NCBI GenBank assembly: GCA_030681265.1
Contig: JAUXXD010000190.1
Coordinates: 1-32,134, forward strand
Length of the DNA: 32,134 bases
Direction of reading: 5' to 3'
Source: Candidatus Didemnitutus sp.
Lineage (GTDB): Bacteria; Verrucomicrobiota; Verrucomicrobiia; Opitutales; Opitutaceae
The position numbers and the translations under genes are program-made. The notes beneath the pieces were generated by a model. It was not told the origin of the DNA. It saw only the letters and a list, made by a program, of their open reading frames with translations, and searched no databases. Positions within the stretch are counted from its first letter, which is position 1; every line of letters begins with the position of its first letter. Below are positions 7,518-15,992 of the stretch, piece by piece.

Positions 7518-8258
7518 ATGTCCGCGCCCGCGCCCAAACGCGAAAATATCTTCGTTAACCTCATTCTGAGCATCGTGATTCCGGTGCTCATCCTGTCCAA
7601 ATTGAGCGACTGGCTCGGGGCCAAGCAGGCGCTGCTGCTCGCGTTGGCGTTTCCGCTCGGCTACGGTATTTACGACGCCGCGCAGCGGCGGAGGTTCAAC
7701 TTCATCGCGGCGCTCGGCTTTCTCAGCACGTTGGCGACGGGCGGGTTCAGTCTGATGCGGTTGGAGCCGCTGTGGTTTGCGGTCAAGGAGGCGGCCGTGC
7801 CGGCGATCATCGGTCTCATGGTCATTGTCTCACAATGGACAAAGCGACCGCTGGTGCGCACATTTCTGCTCAATGACGAGATTATCAACCTGCCGCGGAT
7901 CAACGCCGCGCTCGACGAACGCGGCAAGCGGGCGGACTTCGACCGCTTGCTCAATTCGTCGAGTTGGTGGTTGGCGAGTTCGTTCGCGATGTCGTCGGTG
8001 CTCAATTTTGCATTGGCGCGCTACCTGATTACCGAGATGCCGGAGACGCCAGCCTTCAACGCGCAATATGGCAAAATGCTCGCCTGGAGTTGGCCGGTCA
8101 TTGTGGTGCCAAGCATGGGCGTGATGATTTTCGTGCTCTGGCGACTGATCAAGGGTCTGCGCAGCATAACCGGCCTGCAACTCGAGGAAATTTTGCAGAT
8201 GAAGGAAGAGGCCAAATCATCCGCGTCAAAAGAAAGCCCGCCGGATGGGCGGGCTTGA
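7518..8258 (+). CDS. Six-helix integral membrane protein, possibly VC0807-like
   Basis: A 246-aa protein with about six hydrophobic segments: IFVNLILSIVIPVLILSKL, ALLLALAFPLGYGIY, FIAALGFLSTLATGGFSL, AVPAIIGLMVIVSQW, WWLASSFAMSSVLNFALARYLI and WPVIVVPSMGVMIFVLWRLI. The overall pattern (early Pro-rich helix, long polar loop with a DEIINLPRIN-like stretch, charged C-tail) reminds me of the VC0807 family, which is of unknown function; that assignment is tentative. The ORF track starts about 950 bp earlier, but that part is antisense to pdxJ; the ATG at 7518 (MSAPAPKREN) is the sensible start. The stop codon lies inside a hairpin that also serves gltA from the other side. Confidence 0.75.
   Translation: MSAPAPKRENIFVNLILSIVIPVLILSKLSDWLGAKQALLLALAFPLGYGIYDAAQRRRFNFIAALGFLSTLATGGFSLMRLEPLWFAVKEAAVPAIIGLMVIVSQWTKRPLVRTFLLNDEIINLPRINAALDERGKRADFDRLLNSSSWWLASSFAMSSVLNFALARYLITEMPETPAFNAQYGKMLAWSWPVIVVPSMGVMIFVLWRLIKGLRSITGLQLEEILQMKEEAKSSASKESPPDGRA
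8228..8256 (-). terminator. Intrinsic terminator of gltA, inside the 3' end of the convergent gene
   Basis: A perfect 9-bp stem, AAGCCCGCC / GGCGGGCTT, with a 5-nt loop occupies 8234-8256. On the minus strand it is followed by TTTCTTTT, the U-tract of an intrinsic terminator, and it begins 26 bp after the gltA stop. The stem overlaps the last codons and stop of the + strand membrane-protein gene. In the + direction there is no U-run, so it is best read as a gltA terminator. Confidence 0.8.
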
Positions 8259-8282
8259 GACGGTGGCACGACTGACGCGAAC

Positions 8283-9572
8283 CTAACTGCGTTGATCGAT
8301 CGGTGTGTAATCGCGCGGATTCGCCCCGACAAAGATCTGCCGCGGGCGGTAGATACGGCCTTTGGGGTTCGACGCGACTTCCTTCCAGTTGGCGATCCAG
8401 CCCGGCGTGCGCCCGATGGCGAACATGACGGTGAACATGTTGGTCGGAATCCCGAGCGCGCGAAAGATGATGCCGGAGTAGAAATCGACGTTCGGGTAAA
8501 GTTTGCGCGAGACAAAATACTCGTCCTTGAGCGCGGCTTCTTCGAGGTGCTTGGCGATATCGAGCAATGGGTCGGACTTGCCGAGTTTCTTTAACACGGA
8601 GTCGCAGGCTTGGCCGATGATCGTGGCGCGCGGATCGAAGTTGCGATAAACGGCATGGCCGAAGCCCATCAGGCGGTTGCTCTTCGAGCCGCCTTTGGCC
8701 GCCTCGATAAAGCGGGAGCCATCGTCGCCTTCGTCGTGGATTGACTGGAGCATTTGCATCACCGCGACATTCGCGCCGCCGTGCAGCGGGCCGGAAAGTG
8801 CGTTGATCCCCGCGCCAAGTGACGTGAAGAGATTCGCTCCGCTGGAACCGACCATGCGCACGGTTGACGTCGAGCAGTTCTGCTCGTGATCCGCGTGCAT
8901 CAGCAAAAGAAGATTCAACGCTTTCGTGACTTCGGGGATCGCGACGTAGTCCTGATACGGCTCCGAAAACATCAAATGCAACAGATTATCGCAAAACGGC
9001 AGATCCTTCGGATGCATGAACGGCAACCCTTGCGAATGGCGGTAAATCATCGCACCGATCGTGCGCATCTTGGAAATGGCGATCGCGGCCGTGAGATCGA
9101 AACTTTTGAGGTCGCGCCCGAAATCGTTGGTCGCAAGATTCGGGAAGTGCGCGGCGAGTGAATTGACGATCGACGAGAGCATCGCCATCGGGGGCGCATC
9201 TTTCGGGAAGCCCGCAAAAATTTCCTGCATCTGCGTCTCAACGTGCGCATGCTGGCGCAAGAGTTGACCGAACGTCTTGCGCTGGCTGAGTGTCGGTAAT
9301 TCGCCGTAAATTATCAGATAGGCCGTTTCGACAAACTCGCTCTTCGCCGCCAATTGTTCGATGGAATAACCGCGGTGGCGCAGCACACCGTTATCGCCGT
9401 CGAGGAAGGTGACCGCGCTCTCACACGAGCCGGTGTTGCCGTAGCCTTGATCGTAGAAAATGTAGCCGGTGTCCTTGCGGAGCGTGCGGGCATCGATGGC
9501 TTTTTCGCCCTCGGTGCCGGTCATGATCGGAAACGGAAACTCCTTATCGTCGATTTTAATCAGGGCGCTCAT
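8283..9572 (-). CDS. gltA: Citrate synthase
   Basis: A 429-aa type II citrate synthase, the length of the E. coli-like enzyme, condensing acetyl-CoA with oxaloacetate at the entry of the TCA cycle. The catalytic residues are in place: His264 in GPLHGGAN, His306 in the [14 protein letters not shown] signature and Asp363 in [18 protein letters not shown] (225-235) is the conserved oxaloacetate-side helix. The ATG at 9572 gives the normal N-terminal beta-strand region ([11 protein letters not shown]); no SD is seen. It is apparently monocistronic: a 168-bp gap separates it from the upstream LolA-like gene and a terminator follows. The long N-terminal domain suggests the NADH-regulated large class, but I did not verify allosteric residues. 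Confidence 0.97.
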   Translation of the reverse strand: MSALIKIDDKEFPFPIMTGTEGEKAIDARTLRKDTGYIFYDQGYGNTGSCESAVTFLDGDNGVLRHRGYSIEQLAAKSEFVETAYLIIYGELPTLSQRKTFGQLLRQHAHVETQMQEIFAGFPKDAPPMAMLSSIVNSLAAHFPNLATNDFGRDLKSFDLTAAIAISKMRTIGAMIYRHSQGLPFMHPKDLPFCDNLLHLMFSEPYQDYVAIPEVTKALNLLLLMHADHEQNCSTSTVRMVGSSGANLFTSLGAGINALSGPLHGGANVAVMQMLQSIHDEGDDGSRFIEAAKGGSKSNRLMGFGHAVYRNFDPRATIIGQACDSVLKKLGKSDPLLDIAKHLEEAALKDEYFVSRKLYPNVDFYSGIIFRALGIPTNMFTVMFAIGRTPGWIANWKEVASNPKGRIYRPRQIFVGANPRDYTPIDQRS

Positions 9573-9740
9573 GGGTAGTGGGAGTGAACGGGTTCACCGT
9601 GGCGAATTCCCCGAGTCATGCAAAGCAAAGCTGCCTTCATGACAGTTGCGCAGCCATGAATAAGCAAACAGCGCCATTGCCTGAAGCAAAAGTTGCAAGC
9701 CAAGCGCGCGAGCGAACCAACTGTTCCTCACCAACCGCGC

Positions 9741-10517
9741 TTAGCGGTGGCTGGGCAACAGCGTCGGCACCAAGAACTGATCGCTCGGGAAACGCGTGTT
9801 CAGCGTCACGGAGTCGAACGTGATCGTCGCCACGGTGCCGCCCGCCGAGCGATTGATCAAAGTCTTCGGAAAACGCACGCCTTCGACAACGATGTCGCCC
9901 TCTTCGCGAATTTCGCCGCCGTTCTCGGTTTCCGTTTTCACCAAGCGGCCCGTCTTTTTGTCAAAGAAGCGCGTGAAGACAATGTTGTCCGAGTGGCTGA
10001 AGGTGAGCTTCACGCAATCGCGGCCGTCCATCGGCATCTCGCCGCCGAACTGCACTTGGCCACCGCGGCTCTCGATGCCGGAGTAGAAAAAGAGGTTTTC
10101 CCACGTGTTGGCACGAAGGCGTTTCACCTGCTGCGAATCGAGGAGCGAGAGTTGCCATTGCGATTCATTGGTCGCGTCAGCGCGGCGCACCCACGCATCG
10201 TAGCCATCGAGCGTCGTAGTTTCGATCACGCGGTCCGAGCGCAACGTCATCTGCTGCTGGTAAGGTTTTTGAAAAACAATCTCGATGCCGAGGACAAGCG
10301 GTTCTTCACGCGTGGCGGTGGCATCGTCGGCGACCGGCACTTGCTGCGTGGTGCGCAACGTGCCCTTGAAGTGGATGCTCTGCACGGCGTTGAGCGCGCG
10401 CTCCGCGCCCAGCGCCGCGCGGGCTTTGGCGATCCACGGCGCACTCCGGCTATCAGCAAAGGCAGGCGGAGCAAAAGAGACGAGAACGGCGGCCAGGGCA
10501 AAAAGTCGGAATTTCAT
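9741..10517 (-). CDS. Secreted LolA-like protein of unknown function
   Basis: A 258-aa protein with a clear signal peptide (MKFRLFALAAVLVSFAPPAFA, likely cut before Asp22), so periplasmic or cell-envelope. The rest is beta-rich with alternating hydrophobic strands, such as SIHFKGTLRTTQ, GIEIVFQKPYQQQMTL, DCVKLTFSHSDNIVFTRFFDKKTGRLVKTET and GVRFPKTLINR. This order (mean effect, substrate, converted slope, fitted target) is typical of LolA/LolB-fold outer-membrane lipoprotein-sorting-like proteins; it is not the canonical lolA as far as I can tell. The ATG at 10517 is chosen because it starts the signal peptide; the longer ORF start adds 25 unrelated residues. It follows guaA after 65 bp and may be co-transcribed with it. 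Confidence 0.65.
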   Translation of the reverse strand: MKFRLFALAAVLVSFAPPAFADSRSAPWIAKARAALGAERALNAVQSIHFKGTLRTTQQVPVADDATATREEPLVLGIEIVFQKPYQQQMTLRSDRVIETTTLDGYDAWVRRADATNESQWQLSLLDSQQVKRLRANTWENLFFYSGIESRGGQVQFGGEMPMDGRDCVKLTFSHSDNIVFTRFFDKKTGRLVKTETENGGEIREEGDIVVEGVRFPKTLINRSAGGTVATITFDSVTLNTRFPSDQFLVPTLLPSHR

Positions 10518-10582
10518 GGAGCTGTGTGACCCGAACGGTGGGCAACGGTGCCATGTTTCGCAAGGGGAATTCCCTCGTGTGC

Positions 10583-12124
10583 CTACTCCCACTCGATCGT
10601 CGCCGGCGGTTTCGAACTCACATCCAACACCACGCGACTGACTCCGCGCACCTCGTTGGTGATGCGACTAGAAATCCGTTGAAGAAGCTCGTAGGGCAAC
10701 TTCGCCCAATCCGCCGTCATCGCGTCCGTGCTTTCGACAATGCGCAGCGCGATCACGTAATCGTAGGTGCGTTCGTCACCGAATACACCGACTGTCTTCA
10801 CCGGCAGGAACACCGCGAAGGACTGCCAGACTTTCCAGTAGTAGCCGCTCGCTTGCATCTCTTCCTGCAGCACCGCGTCGGCGTTGCGCAGGATTTCCAA
10901 ATTCTGCGCCGTGATTTCTCCCATCACGCGCACGCCGAGACCCGGACCGGGGAATGGTTGCCGCCAGACGACTTCCTTGGGCAAGCCGAGCGTCGCGCCG
11001 ACGTGGCGCACCTCGTCTTTGAACAACTCGCGCAACGGTTCGATCAACTTCAACTTCATCCGCGCGGGCAGACCGCCGACGTTGTGGTGTGTCTTGATCA
11101 GCGCAGCCGGATTACCCGCGATGGAAACACTTTCGATCACATCGGGATAAAGGGTGCCCTGGCCAAGGAACTCCGCCTTGCGTCCGATTTGCTTCAAGGT
11201 CTTCTCGAATACTTCAACGAACGTGCGTCCGATAATTTTGCGCTTCTGCTCCGGTTCGGTTACGCCTTTGAGACGACGCAAAAATAACTTCGACGCATCG
11301 ACAATGCGCAGGTCGATTTTGAAATTCCGCGCGTAAAGCGCCTCGACGTAGTCGCGCTCGCCTTTGCGGAGCAGGCCGTTGTCCACAAATACGCAGGTCA
11401 ACTGCTTGCCAATTGCACGGTGCAACAGCGCCGCCGCCACCGATGAATCGACGCCACCCGAGAGACCGAGCAACACGCGGCCCTTGCCGACCTTCGCGCG
11501 GATCTCTTCCACGGCGTGCGCGATGAAATCCTTGGTTGTCCAGTCCTGCTGCGCGCCACACACCCCGACAAGGAAGTTGCGAATCATATCCACGCCGCGT
11601 TCGGTGTGAAACACCTCGGGGTGAAATTGGATACCGTAAAAGCCGCGTTTCACATCAGCGATCGCGGCGTAAGGAGAATTTTCCGAAACACCCAGCGCAA
11701 CAAAGCCGGGCGGGAGCTTGGTGAGTTTGTCGCCGTGTGAATTCCAGATGCGCAACTTGCGCGGCAGTTGCGCGAACAGCTTGCCCGGCTTTTGGATCGT
11801 GAGGTGGCCGTGGCCGTATTCGCGCTGCTTGCTGTGCGCGACGGTGCCGCCAAGAAAATGCCCCATCAATTGCACCCCATAGCAAATTCCGAGCACGGGC
11901 ACGCCGAGTTTGAAAACTTCCGGATCGGGATGCGGCGCCGTCTTCGCGTAAACACTCTGGGGGCCGCCGGAGAGGATGATGCCGATCACGCCGTCAGCGC
12001 GCAGTTGGGCGGCAGGTGTCGCGAAATGATAAATTTTCGAGTAGGTTTGACACTCGCGGATGCGCCGCGCGATGACCTGCGTCAGTTGAGAACCAAAATC
12101 GAGAACGGCAATTGTCTGCGCCAT
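10583..12124 (-). CDS. guaA: GMP synthase (glutamine-hydrolysing)
   Basis: A 513-aa GuaA that aminates XMP to GMP in purine synthesis. The N-terminal class I glutamine amidotransferase domain (1-190) has the nucleophile Cys81 in [10 protein letters not shown] and the His168/Glu170 pair in GIQFHPEVF. The ATP-pyrophosphatase domain begins with the PP-loop [13 protein letters not shown] (219-231), and the C-terminal dimerisation domain ends in the family-typical KPPATIEWE. Length and start ([13 protein letters not shown]) are standard. It is divergent from iolB across a 144-bp gap. A perfect GGGAATTCCC palindrome at 10565-10574 follows the gene but has no U-tract. Confidence 0.98.
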   Translation of the reverse strand: MAQTIAVLDFGSQLTQVIARRIRECQTYSKIYHFATPAAQLRADGVIGIILSGGPQSVYAKTAPHPDPEVFKLGVPVLGICYGVQLMGHFLGGTVAHSKQREYGHGHLTIQKPGKLFAQLPRKLRIWNSHGDKLTKLPPGFVALGVSENSPYAAIADVKRGFYGIQFHPEVFHTERGVDMIRNFLVGVCGAQQDWTTKDFIAHAVEEIRAKVGKGRVLLGLSGGVDSSVAAALLHRAIGKQLTCVFVDNGLLRKGERDYVEALYARNFKIDLRIVDASKLFLRRLKGVTEPEQKRKIIGRTFVEVFEKTLKQIGRKAEFLGQGTLYPDVIESVSIAGNPAALIKTHHNVGGLPARMKLKLIEPLRELFKDEVRHVGATLGLPKEVVWRQPFPGPGLGVRVMGEITAQNLEILRNADAVLQEEMQASGYYWKVWQSFAVFLPVKTVGVFGDERTYDYVIALRIVESTDAMTADWAKLPYELLQRISSRITNEVRGVSRVVLDVSSKPPATIEWE

Positions 12125-12268
12125 ACGCGAACTTGGAAATGTTTCCCGACGAATGAAACTCCAAAATGCGCGCGGCGTGCGTCACTGGCCCGAACCGTGC
12201 TGCTGCAGCGGTGCCCTTGACGCATTGCCCGCTTGCGAGGAGCAGAGCGCGGCGCTTGGCTGGCGAGC

Positions 12269-13102
12269 ATGGCTCAACTCCTTCGCCGCCGCGACAACCA
12301 GAATCGCCCGCTCGTGGAGCCGGGCAGCGGACTTGCCCTCACCTACTTCAATCTCGTCCGGCTGAAACGCGGCGAGGAATGCCATCTGCAAGTGACGGGG
12401 TGCGAGTTGCTCGCGGTCGTGCTGTCTGGCAACGCCGACCTCCACGTGGACGAAGAATGCTTCGCAGCGGTCGGCCAGCGGGCCGATGTGTGGTCAGGCA
12501 AAGCAGACTCAGTTTACGCGGGGACCGGTGCCCTCCGGCTATGCGCCAACAGCGACTCGGTAGAGATCGCCGTGGCGGGTGGGCGGTGCGCGGAAAACCA
12601 TGCGCCGTTCCGCGTTACGCCCGCTGAAGTGGACATGGTGCAAGTCGGGTCGAACGAGACCAAGTCACTGCGCCGGATTTTCCACATCCTTGGCCAAAAA
12701 CAGAATGGCCGCGCGGGCAACCTGTTGGTGAGCGAACTCTACGCCGACGAAGGCTGCTGGTCGGGCTATCCGCCACACAAACACGACACCGAAAGTCCGC
12801 CTGAGGAAACGTGCTTCGAGGAAATCTATCATTACCGCTTCCAGCCTGAGACCGGTTTCGGCGGGCAGTATTGCTACAACGACGGCCAGGAACCGCAGGT
12901 GGTGATGACGCGCCACGGCGATACATTCCTCATCGATCGCGGCTATCACCCGACCTCCACCTCCCCCGGCCACCGCGGCTACATTTTTACGATTCTCGTC
13001 GGTAAACACCAGCGTTCGCTCGTGCAGTATTTCGAGCCGCCACACCGCCACCTGATGGCGAACATCCCGGGCCTGCAGGCGATGCGCGACAAGTTCAAGT
13101 GA
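12269..13102 (+). CDS. iolB: 5-deoxy-glucuronate isomerase (IolB)
   Basis: A 277-aa bicupin enzyme that converts 5-deoxy-D-glucuronate to 2-deoxy-5-keto-D-gluconate in myo-inositol catabolism. The second cupin holds the metal-site pattern: PPHKHD (His170, His172), EEIYHYRF (Glu185) and GYHPTSTSPGH (His227). Other family words are SELYADEGCWSGYPP and EPPHRHLM. The ORF track starts at a TTG at 12233; I prefer the ATG at 12269 (MAQLLRRR). A GAGGAG at 12237-12242 is too far from the ATG for normal spacing, so the start is not certain. No other iol gene is in the window, so the rest of the pathway, if present, must lie elsewhere. Confidence 0.9.
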   Translation: MAQLLRRRDNQNRPLVEPGSGLALTYFNLVRLKRGEECHLQVTGCELLAVVLSGNADLHVDEECFAAVGQRADVWSGKADSVYAGTGALRLCANSDSVEIAVAGGRCAENHAPFRVTPAEVDMVQVGSNETKSLRRIFHILGQKQNGRAGNLLVSELYADEGCWSGYPPHKHDTESPPEETCFEEIYHYRFQPETGFGGQYCYNDGQEPQVVMTRHGDTFLIDRGYHPTSTSPGHRGYIFTILVGKHQRSLVQYFEPPHRHLMANIPGLQAMRDKFK

Positions 13103-13123
13103 GGGCGACACTCGTTGCTTAAA

Positions 13124-13181
13124 CCGGAACGGCGAACCTTCCGGGTGAGCCGCGGCTCGGCGGGACGCCTCGCCCTACCCT
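13124..13181. repeat. Palindrome-rich REP-like block downstream of iolB
   Basis: The gap between two convergent genes holds CCGGAA..TTCCGG (13124-13144), the perfect 12-bp palindrome GAGCCGCGGCTC (13147-13158) and the word GGCGGGACGCCTCGCCCTACC straight after. The density of dyads in about 58 bp is typical of extragenic palindromic repeats. From memory, GGCGAGGCGTCCCGCC-like words recur in related genomes; this was not checked. Confidence 0.45.
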
Positions 13182-13194
13182 TACGTTCGGCAAT

Positions 13195-13431
13195 TTAAAA
13201 CTTCAGCCGGTTGTTAACGTGGCGGCACTGAGGACACGGCGCAGTATCAATGCCGATCTTCACTGTGTAAATGCGGTCACAGCGGATGCAGTGAACACTG
13301 AGTTTGCGACGGTCGGCTTCGTAGAGTGCACGGTCGCGGCGATCCGAATAAATCCACAAGACGGCAAACACGCCGAACACCGCAAGTCCGTAGATCGCGA
13401 TTGCCAAGGTGAAGTCAGGTGCAGGAGCCAC
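13195..13431 (-). CDS. Small membrane-anchored zinc-ribbon protein, hypothetical
   Basis: A 78-aa protein with one N-terminal membrane helix (about residues 8-28, FTLAIAIYGLAVFGVFAVLWIY), a basic/acidic linker (SDRRDRALYEADRRK) and a C-terminal four-cysteine knuckle: Cys48-x2-Cys51 and Cys66-x2-Cys69 (CIRC, CPQC). The charged linker suggests the ribbon faces the cytoplasm. The start is a GTG at 13431 preceded at good distance by GAAGGTG, an SD-like word, which supports a real gene. No function is recognised. It lies alone between iolB (convergent) and the end of the ribosomal cluster. Confidence 0.65.
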   Translation of the reverse strand: MAPAPDFTLAIAIYGLAVFGVFAVLWIYSDRRDRALYEADRRKLSVHCIRCDRIYTVKIGIDTAPCPQCRHVNNRLKF

Positions 13432-13499
13432 GACGGCACCTTCGCGTAACCACTGAGATTCGCCAAGTGGAATTCGCGGAAAATGCTGTGAGCAAATTC

Positions 13500-13522
13500 A
13501 GTTCACGCAGACACCGTGAACT
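13500..13522. repeat. Perfect 8-bp inverted repeat in the gap upstream of the zinc-ribbon gene
   Basis: AGTTCACG at 13500-13507 and CGTGAACT at 13515-13522 form a hairpin with a 7-nt loop. Directly next to it, 13530-13600 holds further nested dyads (GTTGCG..CGCAAC and GGCGCG..CGCGCC) that open with TGTAG, like the element at 83-140. The whole 257-bp gap 13432-13688 holds no gene that I can see besides these structures and the rplQ terminator. Confidence 0.5.
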
Positions 13523-13634
13523 CAGGCGCGATATTTGTAGGAGTCGAGTTGCGGCGCGCTTGCACGCAACGCATCGCGCCGTGCGCGCAATCCACGATCG
13601 AAACGCGCGGGCAGAGACTTGCCACTGGGCCAAG

Positions 13635-13666
13635 AAAAACGCGCCGACCCGAGGGTGCGGCGCGTT
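13635..13666 (-). terminator. Strong intrinsic terminator ending the ribosomal cluster
   Basis: AACGCGCCG / CGGCGCGTT form a perfect 9-bp stem, extended inside by ACCC/GGGT around a small loop with one bulged G. On the minus strand it is followed directly by UUUUUC. It lies 22 bp after the rplQ stop, so it ends the long transcript. Confidence 0.9.
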
Positions 13667-13688
13667 GGTAATTGGGGGGCGAAATCGC

Positions 13689-14216
13689 TTAGCTCTTGGT
13701 TTCTTCCGGAGCTGCTTCGGCTGCTGGTGCAGCTTCAGGAGCTTCCTTCTTGGCGGCTTTCTTGCCACCGGCCTTCTTGGCCTTCTTCGAGCCCTTCGAT
13801 TTCTTGTAGCCTTGGTCTTCCGCCGTGATGAGCTCGATCAGTGCCATTTCCGCAGCATCGCTGATACGGGGTTGGCCAAGCTTGTAGATGCGGGTGTAGC
13901 CACCTGGACGATTGGCGAATTGCGCGGCCTTTTCATTGAAAAGGAGCGTGATCGCGTCTTCGTCACGCACATCACGCAGCGCCAAACGGCGAAGGTGAAT
14001 GGCGCTCGCGGAGAGCTTGCCGTTTTCCTTGGGGAGCGCGGCGGCGTTCTTGGCCTTCGTGATCACCTTCTCGATGAACGGGCGCAGGGCGCGTGCCTTC
14101 GTGAGGGTGGTCTCGATGCGACCGTGTTTAATCAGGGAGGCACCCATGTTGGAGAGCATCGCCGAGCGGTGCTCACGAGTGACGCCGAGAGAAGCGTGGT
14201 GTTTATTGTGACGCAT
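13689..14216 (-). CDS. rplQ: 50S ribosomal protein L17
   Basis: Residues 1-130 are a canonical L17 (MRHNKHHASLGVTREHR, RRLALRDVRDEDAITLLF, NRPGGYTRIYKLGQPRISDAAEMALIEL). The protein is 175 aa, against about 120-130 in most bacteria, because of a C-terminal tail from about 137 on that is first Lys/Gly-rich, then Ala/Glu/Pro-rich and probably disordered. L17 sits near the peptide exit tunnel of the large subunit. It is the last gene of the cluster, 85 bp downstream of rpoA, and is followed by the terminator. Confidence 0.98.
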   Translation of the reverse strand: MRHNKHHASLGVTREHRSAMLSNMGASLIKHGRIETTLTKARALRPFIEKVITKAKNAAALPKENGKLSASAIHLRRLALRDVRDEDAITLLFNEKAAQFANRPGGYTRIYKLGQPRISDAAEMALIELITAEDQGYKKSKGSKKAKKAGGKKAAKKEAPEAAPAAEAAPEETKS

Positions 14217-14301
14217 TGTCGTGTTTTGTTAGTGGGTCCCCGATCGGCAATCCGGTCGCAGCGTTGGGCGGCAGCGGACGGCGCGAGGACCCGGGAATTG
14301 A

Positions 14302-15303
14302 TTAAGCTTCTTTTTTGTTATCGAGCAGGCGCTCGTCGAGTTTCATGCCGAGCGAGAGACCGAGGGCCTCGAGCTTGTCTTTGATCTCGTTGAGGGACTT
14401 CTTACCGAAGTTGCGATACTTGAGCATCTCCTGCTCGGTCTTCATGGCGAGTTCGCCGACCGTGGTGATGTTCGCGTTGTTCAGGCAGTTCGCCGCGCGG
14501 ACCGAAAGTTCGATCTCGTTGACGGACATGTTGAGCAACTTGCGGAGCTTGTTTTGCTCTTCGGAAACTTCCGCGGCCTGGCTCTCGAATTCGTAGGACT
14601 CTTGCGAGACGCGATCGAAGACGTCGAGGTGGTGCTTGAGGATCGAAGCGGATTGCTTGAGGGCATCGTCCGGCGTGATACGGCCATCGGTCCAGACTTC
14701 GAGCACGAGCTTGTCGTAATCGGTGATCTGGCCAACGCGCGTGTTTTCCACGGCGTAACGGACAAGGCGAACAGGCGAGAAGAGCGAGTCGATCGGAATG
14801 ACGCCGATGGCTTGGTCTTCTTTTTTATTCTCTTCGCCAGGGCAGTAACCGCGGCCGGTCTTGACCGTAAGCTCGGCTTCAAAGGCGCGCTTGTGGTCGA
14901 GGGTGCAGATAACTTGGTCGGGGTTGATCACGTTGACACCGGCATTGAGCTCGATGTCGGCGGCGGTGACCGGACCTTCCTTGTTCACCTTGAGCAAGAG
15001 CTTCATCTCGTCGCGCTTGTCGGAGACGATGAGGATTTTCTTTAGGTTAAGAACAATGTCGGTGACGTCTTCAACGACGCCTTCGATTGATTGGAACTCG
15101 TGGTTCACGCCGTCGATCTTGATCGAGCTGACGGCACTGCCTTCGATGGACGAGAGGAGCACGCGGCGCAGCGAATTGCCGACCGTGTGACCGTAACCGG
15201 CCTCGAAAGGTTCGGCGATGAACTTGGCGTAAGTGCTGGTGGAACCTTCTTCGACTTTCGTCAGTTTGGAAGGAACTTCGAATTTTCCGAGACGCTTGGG
15301 CAT
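14302..15303 (-). CDS. rpoA: DNA-directed RNA polymerase subunit alpha
   Basis: A 333-aa alpha subunit. The N-terminal assembly domain has the conserved GYGHTVGNSLRRVLLSSIEG (36-55) and the DHKRAFEAELTVKTGRGY region; the C-terminal domain (about 255-320) has LNMSVNEIELSVRAANCLNNANITTVGEL and the helix-hairpin-helix YRNFGKKSLNEIKDKLEALGLSLG that contacts UP elements and activators. The ATG at 15303 (MPKRLGKFEVP) gives standard length; the ORF-track start adds 25 residues of intergenic translation. Placement after rpsD and before rplQ is the classic alpha-operon order. Confidence 0.98.
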   Translation of the reverse strand: MPKRLGKFEVPSKLTKVEEGSTSTYAKFIAEPFEAGYGHTVGNSLRRVLLSSIEGSAVSSIKIDGVNHEFQSIEGVVEDVTDIVLNLKKILIVSDKRDEMKLLLKVNKEGPVTAADIELNAGVNVINPDQVICTLDHKRAFEAELTVKTGRGYCPGEENKKEDQAIGVIPIDSLFSPVRLVRYAVENTRVGQITDYDKLVLEVWTDGRITPDDALKQSASILKHHLDVFDRVSQESYEFESQAAEVSEEQNKLRKLLNMSVNEIELSVRAANCLNNANITTVGELAMKTEQEMLKYRNFGKKSLNEIKDKLEALGLSLGMKLDERLLDNKKEA

Positions 15304-15355
15304 TTGAGTATTCTCGATTGGAGAGTTGGAGGTTGGAGCGACCGGGGGGAAGCGA

Positions 15356-15967
15356 TTAGAAGCGCGAGTAGAATTCAACGATCAATTGTTCGTTGATCGA
15401 AGGATCCATTTCGTCGCGGGTAGGCAGGCGCGTGACGACAGCGGAGAGCGCCTCGTCGTTGCGGGTGAGCCAACCTGGGACGACGCGAGCACGGCTTTCT
15501 TCCATCGAGCGGGTGACGATCTGACGGGAGTTCGTCACGGCCTTGATCTCAATGGTGTCGCCGGCGACCAGCGTGTAGCTGGCGATATCGACCTTGCGGC
15601 CGTTCACTTTGACGTGGCCGTGGTTGACGAGTTGGCGACCTTGAGCGCGGCTCTTGGCGAAACCGAGCAAGTAGGTCACGCTGTCAAGACGGGTTTCGAG
15701 GAGCTGAAGGAAGCGTTCGCCGGTGACGCCGCGCTCGCGCTTGGCGGTGGCGAAGGTGCGACGGAACTGACGTTCGAGCAAACCGTAGATATAACGGAGT
15801 TTTTGCTTTTCGTTCAGGCCGATTGCGTATTCCGACAACTTGCGGCGGGACTTCGGGCCGTGTTGACCGGGCGGGAAGTTGCGGCGCTCGAGAACCTTGG
15901 CGGATCCGAGGATGTAGGTGCCGAAACGGCGGCTGATGCGGGTGGTGGGTCCGGTATAACGGGCCAT
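15356..15967 (-). CDS. rpsD: 30S ribosomal protein S4
   Basis: A 203-aa S4 of normal length with the 16S-binding core and the S4 RNA-binding domain (RLDSVTYLLGFAKSRAQGRQLVNHGHVKVNGRKVDIASYTL, about residues 92-130). It lacks the N-terminal zinc-finger cysteines found in some S4 proteins, so it is the C-minus type. S4 nucleates small-subunit assembly, and in several bacteria represses its own operon. It starts 25 bp after rpsK and ends 52 bp before rpoA. Confidence 0.98.
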   Translation of the reverse strand: MARYTGPTTRISRRFGTYILGSAKVLERRNFPPGQHGPKSRRKLSEYAIGLNEKQKLRYIYGLLERQFRRTFATAKRERGVTGERFLQLLETRLDSVTYLLGFAKSRAQGRQLVNHGHVKVNGRKVDIASYTLVAGDTIEIKAVTNSRQIVTRSMEESRARVVPGWLTRNDEALSAVVTRLPTRDEMDPSINEQLIVEFYSRF

Positions 15968-15992
15968 GGTGGGAGTAGTTAAAAGTTACAGG

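Noticed and set aside
10565-10574. GGGAATTCCC palindrome after guaA as a terminator
   Set aside because: Stem of five base pairs with no loop space and no U-tract; noted only as a palindrome.
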